DNA of 64,000 nucleotides, taken from positions 31,032 to 95,031 of the forward strand of contig NW_027477136.1 of the NCBI RefSeq assembly GCF_051020955.1, read 5' to 3'. A program made the position numbers and the translations under genes. Origin of the DNA: Megalopta genalis. Its lineage: Eukaryota; Arthropoda; Insecta; Hymenoptera; Halictidae. This document shows, in pieces, positions 53,101 through 64,000 of this stretch (position 1 is its first letter; each line of letters starts with the position of its first letter). The notes under the pieces were generated by a model. That model ran no database searches. It was not told the origin of the DNA and saw only the letters and a list, made by a program, of their open reading frames with translations.

Positions 53101-55889
53101 CAAATGGTTTAGCATCAATTACTTGTGATATACATGATTTAGCTTCAACTGCATGCGTAACAAACGTCCTATCTTCAAATTCAAGCGAAACACATGATTC
53201 AGTTTCAAATCCAAGCGAAAGAAAAGATTTAGCTTCAAATCAATGCGAAGTAGAAGGCTTAGTTTCAAATCCATGCGAAACGAATAGCTTAGCTTCAAAT
53301 ACTTGTTTTAAACATGATTTAGCTTCAACTGCATGTCAAACAAACGAGTTAGCTTCAATTCCATGCGGAACACATGATTTATCTTCAAATCATTGCGAAG
53401 TAGAAGGCTTGGCTTCAAATCCATGCGAATCAAATGGTTTAGCTTCAAATACTGGTAATATACTTGACTTAGCTTCAACTGCATGCGAAACAAACGAGTT
53501 AGCTTCAAATCCAAGCCAAAGACGTGATTTAGCTTCAAATCTATGCGAAGTAGAAGGCTTAGCTTCAAACCAATCCGATGTAGAAGGTTTAGCTTTAAAT
53601 CAATGCAATGTAGAAGGTTTTGCTTCAAATCAATACGATGTAGAATGTTCAGCTTCAAATCCATGCGATACAAATGATTTAGATTCAGATACTAGCGATA
53701 TAAGTGATATAGCTTCAAATGCAGCCGAAACAAACGAGTTAGCTTCAAATCCAAGCGAATCACATGATTTAGCTTCAAATCAATGCGATGTAGAAGGTTT
53801 AGCTTCAAATCCATGCGAAACAAACGATTTAGCTTCAAACAATTGGGATATAAGTGATATAGCTTCAAATGCGGACGAATCAAACGAGTTAGCTTCAAAA
53901 TCCATGCGATACATATCATTTAACTTCAAATCGATACCAAGTAGAAGGCTTAGCTACAAATCCATGCGAAACAAATGATTTAGATTCAGATACTTGAGAT
54001 GTAAGTTATATAGCTTCAAATGCAGGCGAAACTAACGAGTTAGCTTCAAATCCATGCGAAACACATGATTTAGCTGCAAATCCATGCGATGTAGCTGATT
54101 TAGCTTCAAAGCCGTGCGAAACAAATGATTTAGCATCAGCTACTTGCTATATAACTGATATAGCTTCAAGTGCAGGGGAAACAAACGAGTTAGCATCAAA
54201 TCCATGCAAAACACATGATTTAGCGTCAAATCAATGCGATGTAGAATGTTTAGCTTCAAATCCATGAGAAATAAATGGTTTAGCTACAAATACTTGTGAT
54301 ATACATTATTTAGATTCAACTGCATGCGCAACAAACGAATTATCTTCAAATCCATGTGAAACCCATGATTTAGCAGCAAATCAATGGGATGTTAAATGTT
54401 TAGCTTCAAATCCATGCGAAACCAATGATTTAGCTTCAAATACTTGGGTTATAAGTGATATAGCTTCCAATGCAGGCGAAACAAACGAGCTAGCTTCGAA
54501 TACAAGCGAAACACATGATTTAGCTTCAAATCAATGAGATGTAGAAGGTTTAGATTCAAATCCATGCAACACAAATGATTTGGCTTCAAATACTTGCGAT
54601 ATAAATGATATAGCTTCAAATGCAGCCGAACAACTGAGTTAGCTTGAAATCCATGCAAAACACATGATTAAGCTTCAAACAATTGGGATATAAGTGATAT
54701 AGCTTCAAATGCGGACGATTCAAACGAGTTAGCTACTAAGTCCAAGCGAAACACATGATTTAGCTGCAAATGCATGCGATGTGGATGATTTAAATTCAAA
54801 TCCGTGCGAAATAAATTATTAAGCATCAGATACTTGCGATATAACTGATATAGCTTCAAATGCAGGGGAAACAAACGAGTTGGCATCAAATCCATGCAAA
54901 ACACATGATTTAGCGTCAAATCAATGCGATGCAGAAGGTTTAGCTTCAAATCCTTGCGAAGCAAATGATTGAGCTTAAAACAATTGGGATATAAGGGATA
55001 TAGCGTCAAATGCAGGCGAAACTAACGAGTTAGCTTCAAATCCATGCGAAACACATGATTTAGCTTCAAATCCATGCGAAACACATGATTTAGCTGCAAA
55101 TCCATGCGATGTAGAAGATTTAGCTTCAAATCCATGCAAAACAACTGAATTAGAATCAGATACTTGCGATATAAGTGATATAGCTTCAAATGCAGGGGAA
55201 ACAAACGAGTTAGCATCAAATCCATCAAAACACATGATTTAGCTGCAAATCAATGCGATGTAGAAGGTTTAGCTTCAAATCCATGCGAAACAAATGATGT
55301 AGCTTCAAATCGATACGAACTAGAAGGCTTAGCTTCATATCCATGCGAAACAAATGATTTAGGTTCAGATACTTGCGATATAAGTGATATAGCTTCAAAT
55401 GCAGACGAAACGATCGAGTTAGCTTCAAATCCATGCGATACACATGATTTAACTTCAAATCAATGCGATGTAGAAGGTTTAGCTTCAAATCAATGCGATG
55501 TAGAAGGTTTTGCTTCAAATCCATGCGAAACAAATGATTTAGCTTCAAATCGATACGAACTAGAAGGCTTAGCTTCATATCCATGCGAAACAAATGATTT
55601 AGGTTCAGATACTTGCGATATAAGTGATATAGCTTCAAATGCAGACGAATCAATCGAGTTAGCTTCAAAATCCATGCGATACATATCATTTAATTTCAAA
55701 TCTATACGAAGTAGAAGGCTTAGCTACAAATCCATGCGAAACAAATGATGTAGCTTCAAACAATTGGGATATAAGTGATATAGCTTTAAATGCAGAGGAA
55801 TCAAACGAGTTAGCTCCAAATCCATGCGAGACACATGATTTAGCTGCAAATCAATGCGATGTAGAAGATTGAGCTTCAAATCCATGCGA
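50191..55889. repeat. Mixed satellite, 50.2-55.9 kb
   Basis: Subfamily I pentamers with a partial X block (about 51,250-51,550), tandem near-duplicates of D-E units around 52,430-52,690 (CGATGTAGAACGTTTAGATTC twice, 180 bp apart), a subfamily II islet at about 53,080-53,560 followed by several E-type monomers in a row (53,560-53,660), and a 240-bp tandem duplication at about 55,309-55,640 (marker CGATACGAACTAGAAGG). I see no gene. Confidence 0.88.
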
Positions 55890-58800
55890 AACAAATGATT
55901 TAGCTTCAGATACTTGCGATATAAGTGATATAGCTTCAAATACAGACGCAACAAACGAGTTAGAATCAAGTCCATACATGACACATGATTTTTCTTCAAA
56001 TACTTGCGATATAAGTGATATAGCTTCAAATGCAGACGAAGCAAACGAGGTAGCTTCAAATCTATGCGTTGTAGAAGGTTTAGCTTCGAAGCCATGCGAA
56101 ACCAATGATTTTGCTTCAGATACATGCGATATAAGTGATATAGCTTCAAATGCAGACGAAACAAACGAGTCAGCTACGAATCCAAGAGAACCACACGATT
56201 TAGCTTCAAATAAATGCGATTTAGAAGGTTTATCTTCAAATACATGCGAAACAAATGATTTAGCTTCAGATACTTGCGATATAAGTGATATAGCATCAAA
56301 TGCAAGCGAAACGAACGAGTTGGCTTCAAATCCATGCGGAAGACATGATTTAGCTGCAAATGAATGTGATGTAAAAGGTTTAGCTTCAAATCCATGCGTC
56401 ACAAATGATTTAGCTTCAAATCGATACGAAGTAGAAGGCTTAGCTTCAAATCCATGCGAAACAAATGATTTAGGTTCAGATACTTGCGATATTAGTGATA
56501 TAGCTTCAAATGCAGGCGAAACGATCGAGTTAGCTTCAAATCCATGCGAAACACATGATTTAGCTTCAAATCAATTGCGATGTATAATATTTAGCTTCAA
56601 ATCCATGCGAAACAAATGATTTATCTTCAAACACTTGAGATATAAGTGATATAGCTTCAAATGCAGAAGAAACAAACGAGTTAGCTTCATATCCAAGTGA
56701 AACACATGATCTAGCTTCAAACAATGCGAAGTAGAAGGCTTAGCTTCAAACCTATGCGAAACAAATGATTTAGATTCAAATCCATGCGAAACAAATGATT
56801 TAGGTTCAGATACTTGCGATATAAGTAATATAGCTTAAAATGCAGGCGAAACTAACGAGTTAGTTTCAAATCCATGCGAAACAAATGATTTAACTTCAAA
56901 TCAATGCGAAGTACAAGGCTTAGCTTCAAATCCATACGGAACAAAATAATTTAGCTTCAAATCAATGCGATTTAGAAGGCTTAGCTTCAAATCCATGTGA
57001 AAGAAATCATTTAGGTTCATATACTTGCGATATGATTGATATTGCATCAAATGCAGACGAAACAAACGAGTTAGCTTCAAATCCATGCGAAATAAAAGAT
57101 TGAGCTTCAAACACTTTGGATATAGGTGATATAGCTTCAGCTGCATGCGAAACAGACGAGTTAGCTTCAAATCCAAGCGGAACACATGATTTAGCTTCAA
57201 ATCAATTCGAAGTAGAAGGCTTTGCTTCAAATCCATGCAAAACAAATGATTCAGCTTCAAACACTTGGGACATAAGTGATATAGCTTCAAATGCAGACAA
57301 ATCAAACGAGTTAGCTTGAAAATTCATGCGATACACATGATTTAGCTTTAAATCACTTCGAAGTAGAATGCTTAGCTTCAAATCCATGCGAAACAAATGA
57401 TTTAGCTTCAAACACTTGGGATATGAGTGTTATAGCATCAAATGCGGGCGAAACGAACGAGTTAGCTTCAAATCCAAGCAAATCACATGATTTAGTTTCA
57501 AATCAATGCGTTGTAGAAGGTTTAGCTTCAAATCCAAGCGAAACAAAAGATTTAGCTTCAATCAATTGGGATATAAGTGATATAGCTTCAAATGCAGACG
57601 AATCAATCGAGTTGACTTCAAAATCCATGCGATACATATCATTTAAATTCAAATCTATACGAAGTAGAAGGCTTAGCTCCAAATTCATGCGAAACAAATG
57701 ATTTGGATTCAGATACTTGCGATATAAGTGATATAGCTTCAAATGCAGGGGAAACAGTCGAGTTAGCTTCAAATCCATGCGAAACATATTATTTAGCTTC
57801 AAATCAATGTGATGCAGAAGGTTTAGCTTCAAATCCAAGCGAAACACATGATTTAGTTAAAATTAATGCGCTGTAGAAGGTTTAGCTTCAAATCCATACG
57901 AAACAAATGATTTAGCATCAAACACTTGGGATATAAGTGATATAGCTTCAAATGCAGGGGCAACAAACGAGTTAGCTACAAATCCATACAAAACACATGA
58001 TTAAGCTTTAAATCAATGCGATGTAGAAGGTTTAGCTTCAAATCCATGCGAAACAAATGATTTAGTTTCAAACACTTGGGATATAAGTGAGATAGCATTA
58101 AATGCAGACGAATCAAAGGAGTTAGCTTCAAAATCCATGCGATACATTTCATTTAGCTTCAAATCGATACGAAGTAGAAGGCTTAGCTACAAATCCATGC
58201 GAAACAAATGATTTAGCTTCAAACAATTGGGATATAAGTGATATAGCTTTAAATGCAGAGGAATCAAACGAGTTAGCTTCAAATCCATGCGAGACACATG
58301 ATTTAGCTGCAAATCAATGCGCTGTAGATGGTTTAGCTTCAAATCCATGCGAAACAAATGATTTAGCTTGAATCACTTGGGATATAAGTGATATAGCTTC
58401 AAATGCAGACGTATCAAACGAGTTAGCTTCAAATCCATGCGATACATTTCATTTAGCTTCAAATCGATACGAAGTATAAGGCTTAGCTTCAAATCCATGC
58501 GAAACAAATGATTTAGCTTCAGATACTTGCGATATAAGTGATATAGCTTCAAATACAGACGCAACAAACGAGTTAGATTCAAGTCCATACATGACACGTG
58601 ATTTTTTCTTCAAATACTTGCGATATAAGTGATATAGCTTCAAATGCAGACGAAGCAAACGAGGTAGCTTCAAATCTATGCGTTGTAGAATTTTTAGCTT
58701 CGAAGCCATGCGAAACCAATGATTTTGCTTCAGATACATGCGATATAAGTGATATAGCTTCAAATGCAGACGAAACAAACGAGTCAGCTACGAATCCAAG

Positions 58801-59245
58801 AGAACCACGCGATTTAGCTTCAAATAAATGCGATTTAGAAGGTTTATCTTCAAATACATGCGAAACAAATGATTTAGCTTCTGATACTTGCGATATAAGT
58901 GATATAGCATCAAATGCAAGCGAAACGAACGAGTTGGCTTCAAATCCATGCGGAAGACATGATTTAGCTGCAAATGAATGTGATGTAAAAGGTTTAGCTT
59001 CAAATCCATGCGACACAAATGATTTAGCTTCAAATCGATACGAAGTAGAAGGCTTAGCTTCAAATCCATGCGAAACAAATGATTTAGGTTCAGATACTTG
59101 CGATATTAGTGATATAGCTTCAAATGCAGGCGAAACGATCGAGTTAGCTTCAAATCCATGCGAAACACATGATTTAGCTTCAAATCAATTGCGATGTATA
59201 ATATTTAGCTTCAAATCCATGCGAAACAAATGATTTAGCTTCAAA

Positions 59246-61045
59246 CACTTGGGATATAGGTGATATAGCTTCAGCTGCATGCGAAACAGACGAGTTAGCT
59301 ACAAATCCAAGCGGAACACATGATTTAGCTTCAAATCAATTCGAAGTAGAAGGCTTAGCTTCAAATCCATGCGAAACAAATGATTTAGGTTCAGATACTT
59401 GGATATATGTGATATAGCTTCAAATGCAGCCATAACAAACGAGTTAGTTTCAAATACAAGCGAATCACATGATTTAGCTTCAAATCAATGCGATGTAGAA
59501 CGTTTAGATTCAAGTCCATGCGAAACAAATGATTTTGCTTCAAACAATTGGGATATAAGTGATATAGCTTCAAATGCTGACGAATCAAACGAGTTAGCTT
59601 CAAAATCCATGCGATACATATCATTTAACTTCAAATCGATATGAAGTAGAAGGCTTAGCTTCAAATCCATTCGAAAACAAATAATTTAGATTCAGATACT
59701 TGCGATAAACGTGATATAGCTACAAATGCATTCGAAACTAACGAGTTAGCTTCAAATCCATGCGAAACACGTGATTTAACTGCAAATCCATGCGATGTGG
59801 AAGATTTATCTTCAAATCCATGCAAAACAAATGATTTAGCATCAGATACTTGCGATATAACTGATATAGCTTCAAATGCAGGGGAAGCAAACGAGTTAGC
59901 ATCAAATCCATGCAAAACACATGATTTTGCTTCAAATCAATGCGATGCAGAAGGTTTAGCTTCAAATCCATGCAAAACAAATGATTTAGCATCAGATACT
60001 TGCGATATAAGTGATGTAGATTCAACTGCAGGCGAAACGAACGAGTTAGCTTCAAATCCATTCGAAACTCATGATTTAGCAGCAAATCATTGTGATGTAG
60101 AAGGTTTAGTTTCAAATCCATGCGATACACAAGATTTAGCTTCAAATCAATGCGATGTAGTAGGCTCAGCTTCAAATCCATGCGATATAAGTGATATAGC
60201 TTCAAAAGCAGGAGGAACAAACGAGGTAGCTTCAATTCAATGCGAAACAAATGATTTAGCTTCAAATCAATGCGAAGTAGAAGGCGTAGCTTCAAATCCA
60301 TGCGAAACAAATGGTTTAGCTTCAAATCAATGCGATGTAGAAGGTTTAGCTTCAAATCCGTGCGATACACAAGATTTAGCTTCAAATCATTGCGATGTAG
60401 TAGGTTCAGCTTCAAATCCATGCGGCACATATGATTTAGCTTCAAATACTTGCGATATAAGTGATATAGTTTCAAATGGAGTTGAAGCGAACGAGTTAGC
60501 TTCAAATCCATGCGAAACACATGATTTAGCTGCAAACCAATGCGATGTAGAAGGTTTAGCTTCAAATCCATACGACACATATGATTTAGCTTCAAATACT
60601 TGCGATATAAGTGATATACCCTCAATGGCTGGAGGAACAAACTAGGTAGCTTCAATTCCATGCGAAACAAATGATTTAGCTTCAAATCATTGCGAAGTAG
60701 AAGGCGTAGCTTCAAATCCATGCGAAACAAATGGTTTAGCTCCAATACTTGTGATATACATTATTTAGCTACAACTGCATGCGAAACAAACGAGTTAGCT
60801 TCAAATCCATGCGATACACATGATTTAGCTTCAAATACTTGCGATATAAGTGGTATAGACTCAATGGCTGGAGGAACAAACGAGGTAGCTTCAATTCCAT
60901 ACGAAACACATGATTTAGCTTCAAATCAATTCGAAGGACAAGGCTTAGATTCAAATCCATGCGAACCAATGATTTAGCTTCAGATACTTGCGATATAAGT
61001 GATATGGCTTCAAATGCAGACGAAACAAACGAGTTAGCTTCATAT
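59246..61045. repeat. Satellite with distinctive monomers, 59.2-61.0 kb
   Basis: The left part repeats 52.5-52.7 kb sequence (CGATGTAGAACGTTTAG). From about 60,010 unusual monomers dominate: GATGTAGTAGGCTCAGC, GCAGGAGGAACAAACGAGG, TGGCTGGAGGAACAAAC and GGCGTAGCTTC, in alternating A-E order. Stops are sparse in the + frame here, which produces the longest + strand stop-free run of the window. It is still composed wholly of 30-bp monomers. Confidence 0.85.
59797..60645 (+). other. Longest + strand stop-free run (282 codons), not called a gene
   Basis: Starting from a TTG, this frame reads 28 consecutive decapeptides of the ASNPCETNDL family: acidic, cysteine once per repeat, no signal peptide, no hydrophobic segment, no recognisable domain. 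It stops where a monomer reads AACTAGG. Upstream and downstream are the same satellite, with no promoter-like or start context. Because the consensus monomer has no stop in this frame, a run of this length is expected somewhere among 2,100 monomers. A repetitive secreted or structural protein cannot be excluded formally, but nothing supports it. Confidence 0.8.
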
Positions 61046-61480
61046 CCAAGAGAATCACACGATTTAGCTCCAAATAAATGCGATTTAGAAGTTTTAGCTT
61101 CAAATCCATGCGTAACAAATGATTTAGATTCAGATACTTGCGATATAAGAGATATAGCATCAAATGCGGGCGAAACGAACGAGGTTAGCTTCAAATCCAT
61201 GCGATACATGTCATTTAACTTCAAATCCATACGAAGTAGAAGGCTTAGCTTCAAATTCATGCGAAACAAATGATTTAGATTCAGATACTTGCGATATAAG
61301 TGATATAGCTTCAAATGCAGGGAAACAAACGAGTTAGCAGCAAATCAATGCAAATCACATGATTAAGCTTCAAATCAATGCGATGCAGGAGGTTTAGTTT
61401 CAAATCCAAGCGAAACACATGATTTAGCTTGAAATCAATGCGATGTAGAAGGATTAGCTTCAAATCCATGCGATATAAAT
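61046..61480 (+). repeat. ~435-bp direct repeat, copy 1 (copy 2 at about 63,265-63,700)
   Basis: Offset is about 2,219 bp, dropping by one after an extra G near 61,183 (GAGGTTAGC). Shared markers: CCAAGAGAATCACACG, CTCCAAATAAATGCG, CATGTCATTTAACTTC and GATGCAGGAGGTTTAG. A shorter related stretch lies at about 61,565-61,760. Confidence 0.85.
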
Positions 61481-64000
61481 GATTTAGCTTCAAACACTTG
61501 GGATGTAAGTGATATAGCTTTAAATGCAGACGAATCAAACGAGTTAGCTTCGAATCCATGCGATACATTTCATTTAACTTCAAATCTGTACGAAGTAGAA
61601 GCTTAGCTTCAAATTCATGCGAAACAAATGATTTAGATTCAGATACTTGCGATATAAGTGATATAGCTTCAAATGCAGGGGAAACAAACGAGTTAGCATC
61701 AAATCCATGCAAAACACATGATTAAGCTTCAAATCAATGCGATGCAGGAGGTTTAGCTTCAAATCCAAGCGAAACACATGATTTAGCTTGAAATCAATGC
61801 GATGTAGAAGGCTTAGCTTCAAAGCCATGCGAAACAAATGATTTAGATTCAGATACTTGAGATATAAGTTATACAGCTTCAAATGCAGGCGAAACTAACT
61901 GGTTAGCTTCAACTCCATGCGAAACACATGATTTAGCTGCAAAATCCATGCTACGTAGATGATTTAGATTCAAATCCGTGCGAAATAAATGATTTAGCAA
62001 CAGATACTTGCGATATAACTGATATAGCTTCAAATGCAGGGGAAACAGGCGAGTTAGCATCAAATCCATGCAAAACACATGATGTAGCTTCAAATCAATG
62101 CGATGCAGAAGGTTTAGCTTCAAATCGAAGCGAAACACATAATTTAGCTTCAGATACTTGCGATATATGTGATATAGCTACAAATGCAGGCGAAACAAAC
62201 GAGTTAGCATCACATCCATGCGAAACACATGATTTAGCTTGAAATTCATGCGAAACACATGGTTTAGCTACATATTCTAACGAACAAATGGCTTACCTTT
62301 TGATACTTGTGATAAACATGATCTAGTTTCAAATTCAGGCGAAACTAACGTGTTAGCTTCAAATCCATGCGAAACACATGATTTAGCTTCAATTCAATGC
62401 GAAGTTGAAGGCTTAGCTTCAAAGCCATCCGAAACAAATGATTTATGATCAGATACTTACGATATAAGTGATATAGCTTCAAATGCTGGAGAAACCAACG
62501 AGTTTGCTCCAAATCTATGCGAAACAACTGATTTAGCTTCAAATCAATGCGAAGTAGAAGGCTTAGCTTCAAATCCATGCGAAACAAATGATTTAGCATC
62601 AGATACTTGCGATATATGTGATATAGCTTCAAATCCAGACTAAACAAACGAGTTAGCTACAAGTCCAAGCGAAACACATGATTTTGCTTCGAATCAATGC
62701 GATGTAGTAGGTGTAGCTTCAAATCCATGCGAAATAAATGATTTAGCTTGAAACACTTGGGATGTAAGTGATATAGCTTCGAATGCAGACGAATCAAACG
62801 AGTTAGCTTCAAATCCATGCGATACATTTCATTTAGCTTCAAATCGATACGAAGTAGAAGTCTTAGCTACAAATCCATGCGAAACAAATGATTTAGGTTC
62901 AGATACTTGCGATATAAGTGATATAGCTTCAAATGCCGTCGAAACTAACGAGTTAGCATCAAATCCATGCAAAACACATGATTTAACTGCAAATCAATGC
63001 CTGTGCAGAAGGTTTAGCTTCAAATCCATGCGAAACAAATGATTTGGCTTCAAACAATTGAGATATAAGTGATATAGCTTCAAATGCAGCCGTAGCAAAC
63101 GAGTTGCTTCAAATCCAAGCGAATCACATGATTTAGCTTCAAATCAATGCGATGCAGAAGGTTTAGCTTCAAATCCATGCGACACAAATGATTTAGATTC
63201 AGATACTTGCGATATAAGTGATATAGCTTAAAATGCTGGGGAAACAAACGAGTTAGCATCAAATCCAAGAGAATCACACGATTTAGCTCCAAATAAATGC
63301 GATTTAGAAGTTTTAGCTTCAAATCCATGCGTAACAAATGATTTAGATTCAGATACTTGCGATATAAGTGATATAGCATAAAATGCGGGCGAAACGAACG
63401 AGTTAGCTTCAAATCCATGCGTTACATGTCATTTAACTTCAAATCTATACGAAGTAGAAGGCTTAGCTTCAAATTCATGCGAAACAAATGATTTAGATTC
63501 AGATACTTGCGATATAAGTGATATAGCTTCAAATGCAGGGGAAAATAACGAGTTAGCATCAAATCCATGCAAAACACATGATTAAGCTTCAAATCAATGC
63601 GATGCAGGAGGTTTAGTTTCAAATCCAAGCGAAACACATGATTTAGCTTGAAATCAATGCGATGTAGAAGGATTAGCTTCAAATCCATGCGAAACAAATG
63701 ATTTAGCATCAAACACTTGAGATATAAGTGATTTGGCTTCAAATGCAGCCGAAACAAACGAGTTAGCTTCAAAATCCATGCGATACATATCATTTAACTT
63801 CAAATCAATGCGATGCAGAAGGTTTAGCTTCAAATCCAAGCGAAACACATGATTTAGCTTGAAATCAATGCGATGTAGAAGGCTTAGCTTCAAATCCATG
63901 CGAAACAAATGATTTAGATTCAGATACTTGCGATATAAGTGATATAGCATCAAATGCAAGCGAAACGAACGAGTTGGCTTCAAATCCATGCGGAAGACAT
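61481..64000. repeat. Right-end satellite, running off the window
   Basis: Subfamily I monomers, apart from the repeats listed separately. A stretch at 62,940-63,060 carries the CTGTGCAGAAG truncated monomer also seen at 25.5-36.4 kb. The last 60 bases (GCAAGCGAAACGAACGAG, CCATGCGGAAGACAT) match the interior of block X, for example near 58,910-58,960. The array therefore continues beyond the window with sequence of the same library. Confidence 0.88.
62230..62440 (+). repeat. Diverged ~210-bp segment, right copy
   Basis: Counterpart of 4,941-5,150. It differs by a few bases, for example AACGAACAAATGG for AACGAAAAAAATGG. It is followed at 62,461-62,600 by monomers (GCTGGAGAAACCAACGAG, GCTCCAAATCTATGCG) that belong to the 720-bp repeat at 3,450-3,560. 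Pieces that are separate in the left part of the window are thus joined here. Confidence 0.85.

Larger units (their letters stand above)
1..64000. repeat. 30-bp satellite array filling the whole window
   Basis: The whole window consists of abutting ~30-bp monomers with no spacers and no inversion. Each monomer typically opens with GCTTCAAAT, has a variable core around TGCGAAACA, and closes with GATTTA or a variant (GAGTTA, GATATA, GGTTTA). Monomer length is nearly always 30 bp; 29-, 31- and 32-bp versions recur as inherited variants. About 2,100 copies fit. The array is cut by both window edges. No function can be assigned. Satellite DNA in heterochromatin is the most economical reading; the eukaryotic origin is an inference from size and nested structure. 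Confidence 0.97.

Noticed and set aside
1..64000. CRISPR array (30-bp direct repeats)
   Set aside because: The 30-bp units abut directly with no unique spacers, run for 64 kb, and there are no cas genes or leader.
1..64000. tRNA, rRNA or other structured RNA genes
   Set aside because: No non-repeat segment exists that could hold one, and no tRNA-like A or B box pattern or rRNA core was seen.
1..64000. Telomeric repeat or human-type CENP-B box
   Set aside because: No TTAGGG-like short tandem is present, and the monomer core TGCGAAACA does not contain the CENP-B core pattern. A centromeric role remains possible but unsupported by sequence alone.

Overview
This window is one uninterrupted tandem-repeat (satellite) array. 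Every part of the 64,000 bases I read resolves into head-to-tail copies of an AT-rich monomer of about 30 bp (20 of 30 consensus bases are A or T), roughly 2,100 copies, all in the same orientation. The array starts mid-monomer at base 1 and is still running at base 64,000, so it is longer than the window. I found no unique sequence, no protein-coding gene I can defend, no RNA gene, no mobile element and no CRISPR array. The scale and the nested higher-order structure suggest heterochromatic or other satellite DNA of a eukaryotic nuclear genome. The sequence does not let me name the species or the chromosomal location.

The structure is hierarchical. Level 1 is the 30-bp monomer. Level 2 is a 150-bp pentamer of five diverged monomer types in fixed order, called A-B-C-D-E here. 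Read in the one open + frame they give ASNPCETNDL, ASDTCDISDI, ASNADETNEL, ASNPSETHDL and ASNQCDVEGL (intact example 256-405). Level 3 is made of blocks of 0.35-4 kb that were duplicated in tandem or copied to distant places: a ~4,057-bp tandem macro-unit (22,087-34,620), a 1,446-bp-spaced duplication (34,050-36,690), a 691-bp block with seven full copies and one partial copy between 41.3 and 59.2 kb, and others.

Layout: 1-6.07 kb, pentamers of subfamily I; 6.08-13.3 kb, an island of a second subfamily (B monomers with TGTGATATACAT, recurrent 32-bp monomers), with a subfamily I block pasted inside it; 13.3-16.9 kb, subfamily I; 16.9-22.1 kb, locally homogenised 150-bp units plus an older partial macro-unit; 22.1-34.6 kb, three macro-units; 34.0-36.7 kb, the 1,446-bp duplication; 36.7-41.3 kb, mixed subfamily I; 41.3-59.2 kb, the 691-bp-block domain; 59.2-64 kb, mixed monomers, including a segment that recurs near 5 kb.

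Many stop-free stretches of 60-495 codons exist, but the consensus explains them. 30 is divisible by 3, and three of the six frames of the monomer contain no stop (one +, two -). Stops, 29-, 31- and 32-bp monomers and almost entirely non-synonymous differences between monomer types argue against these being genes.
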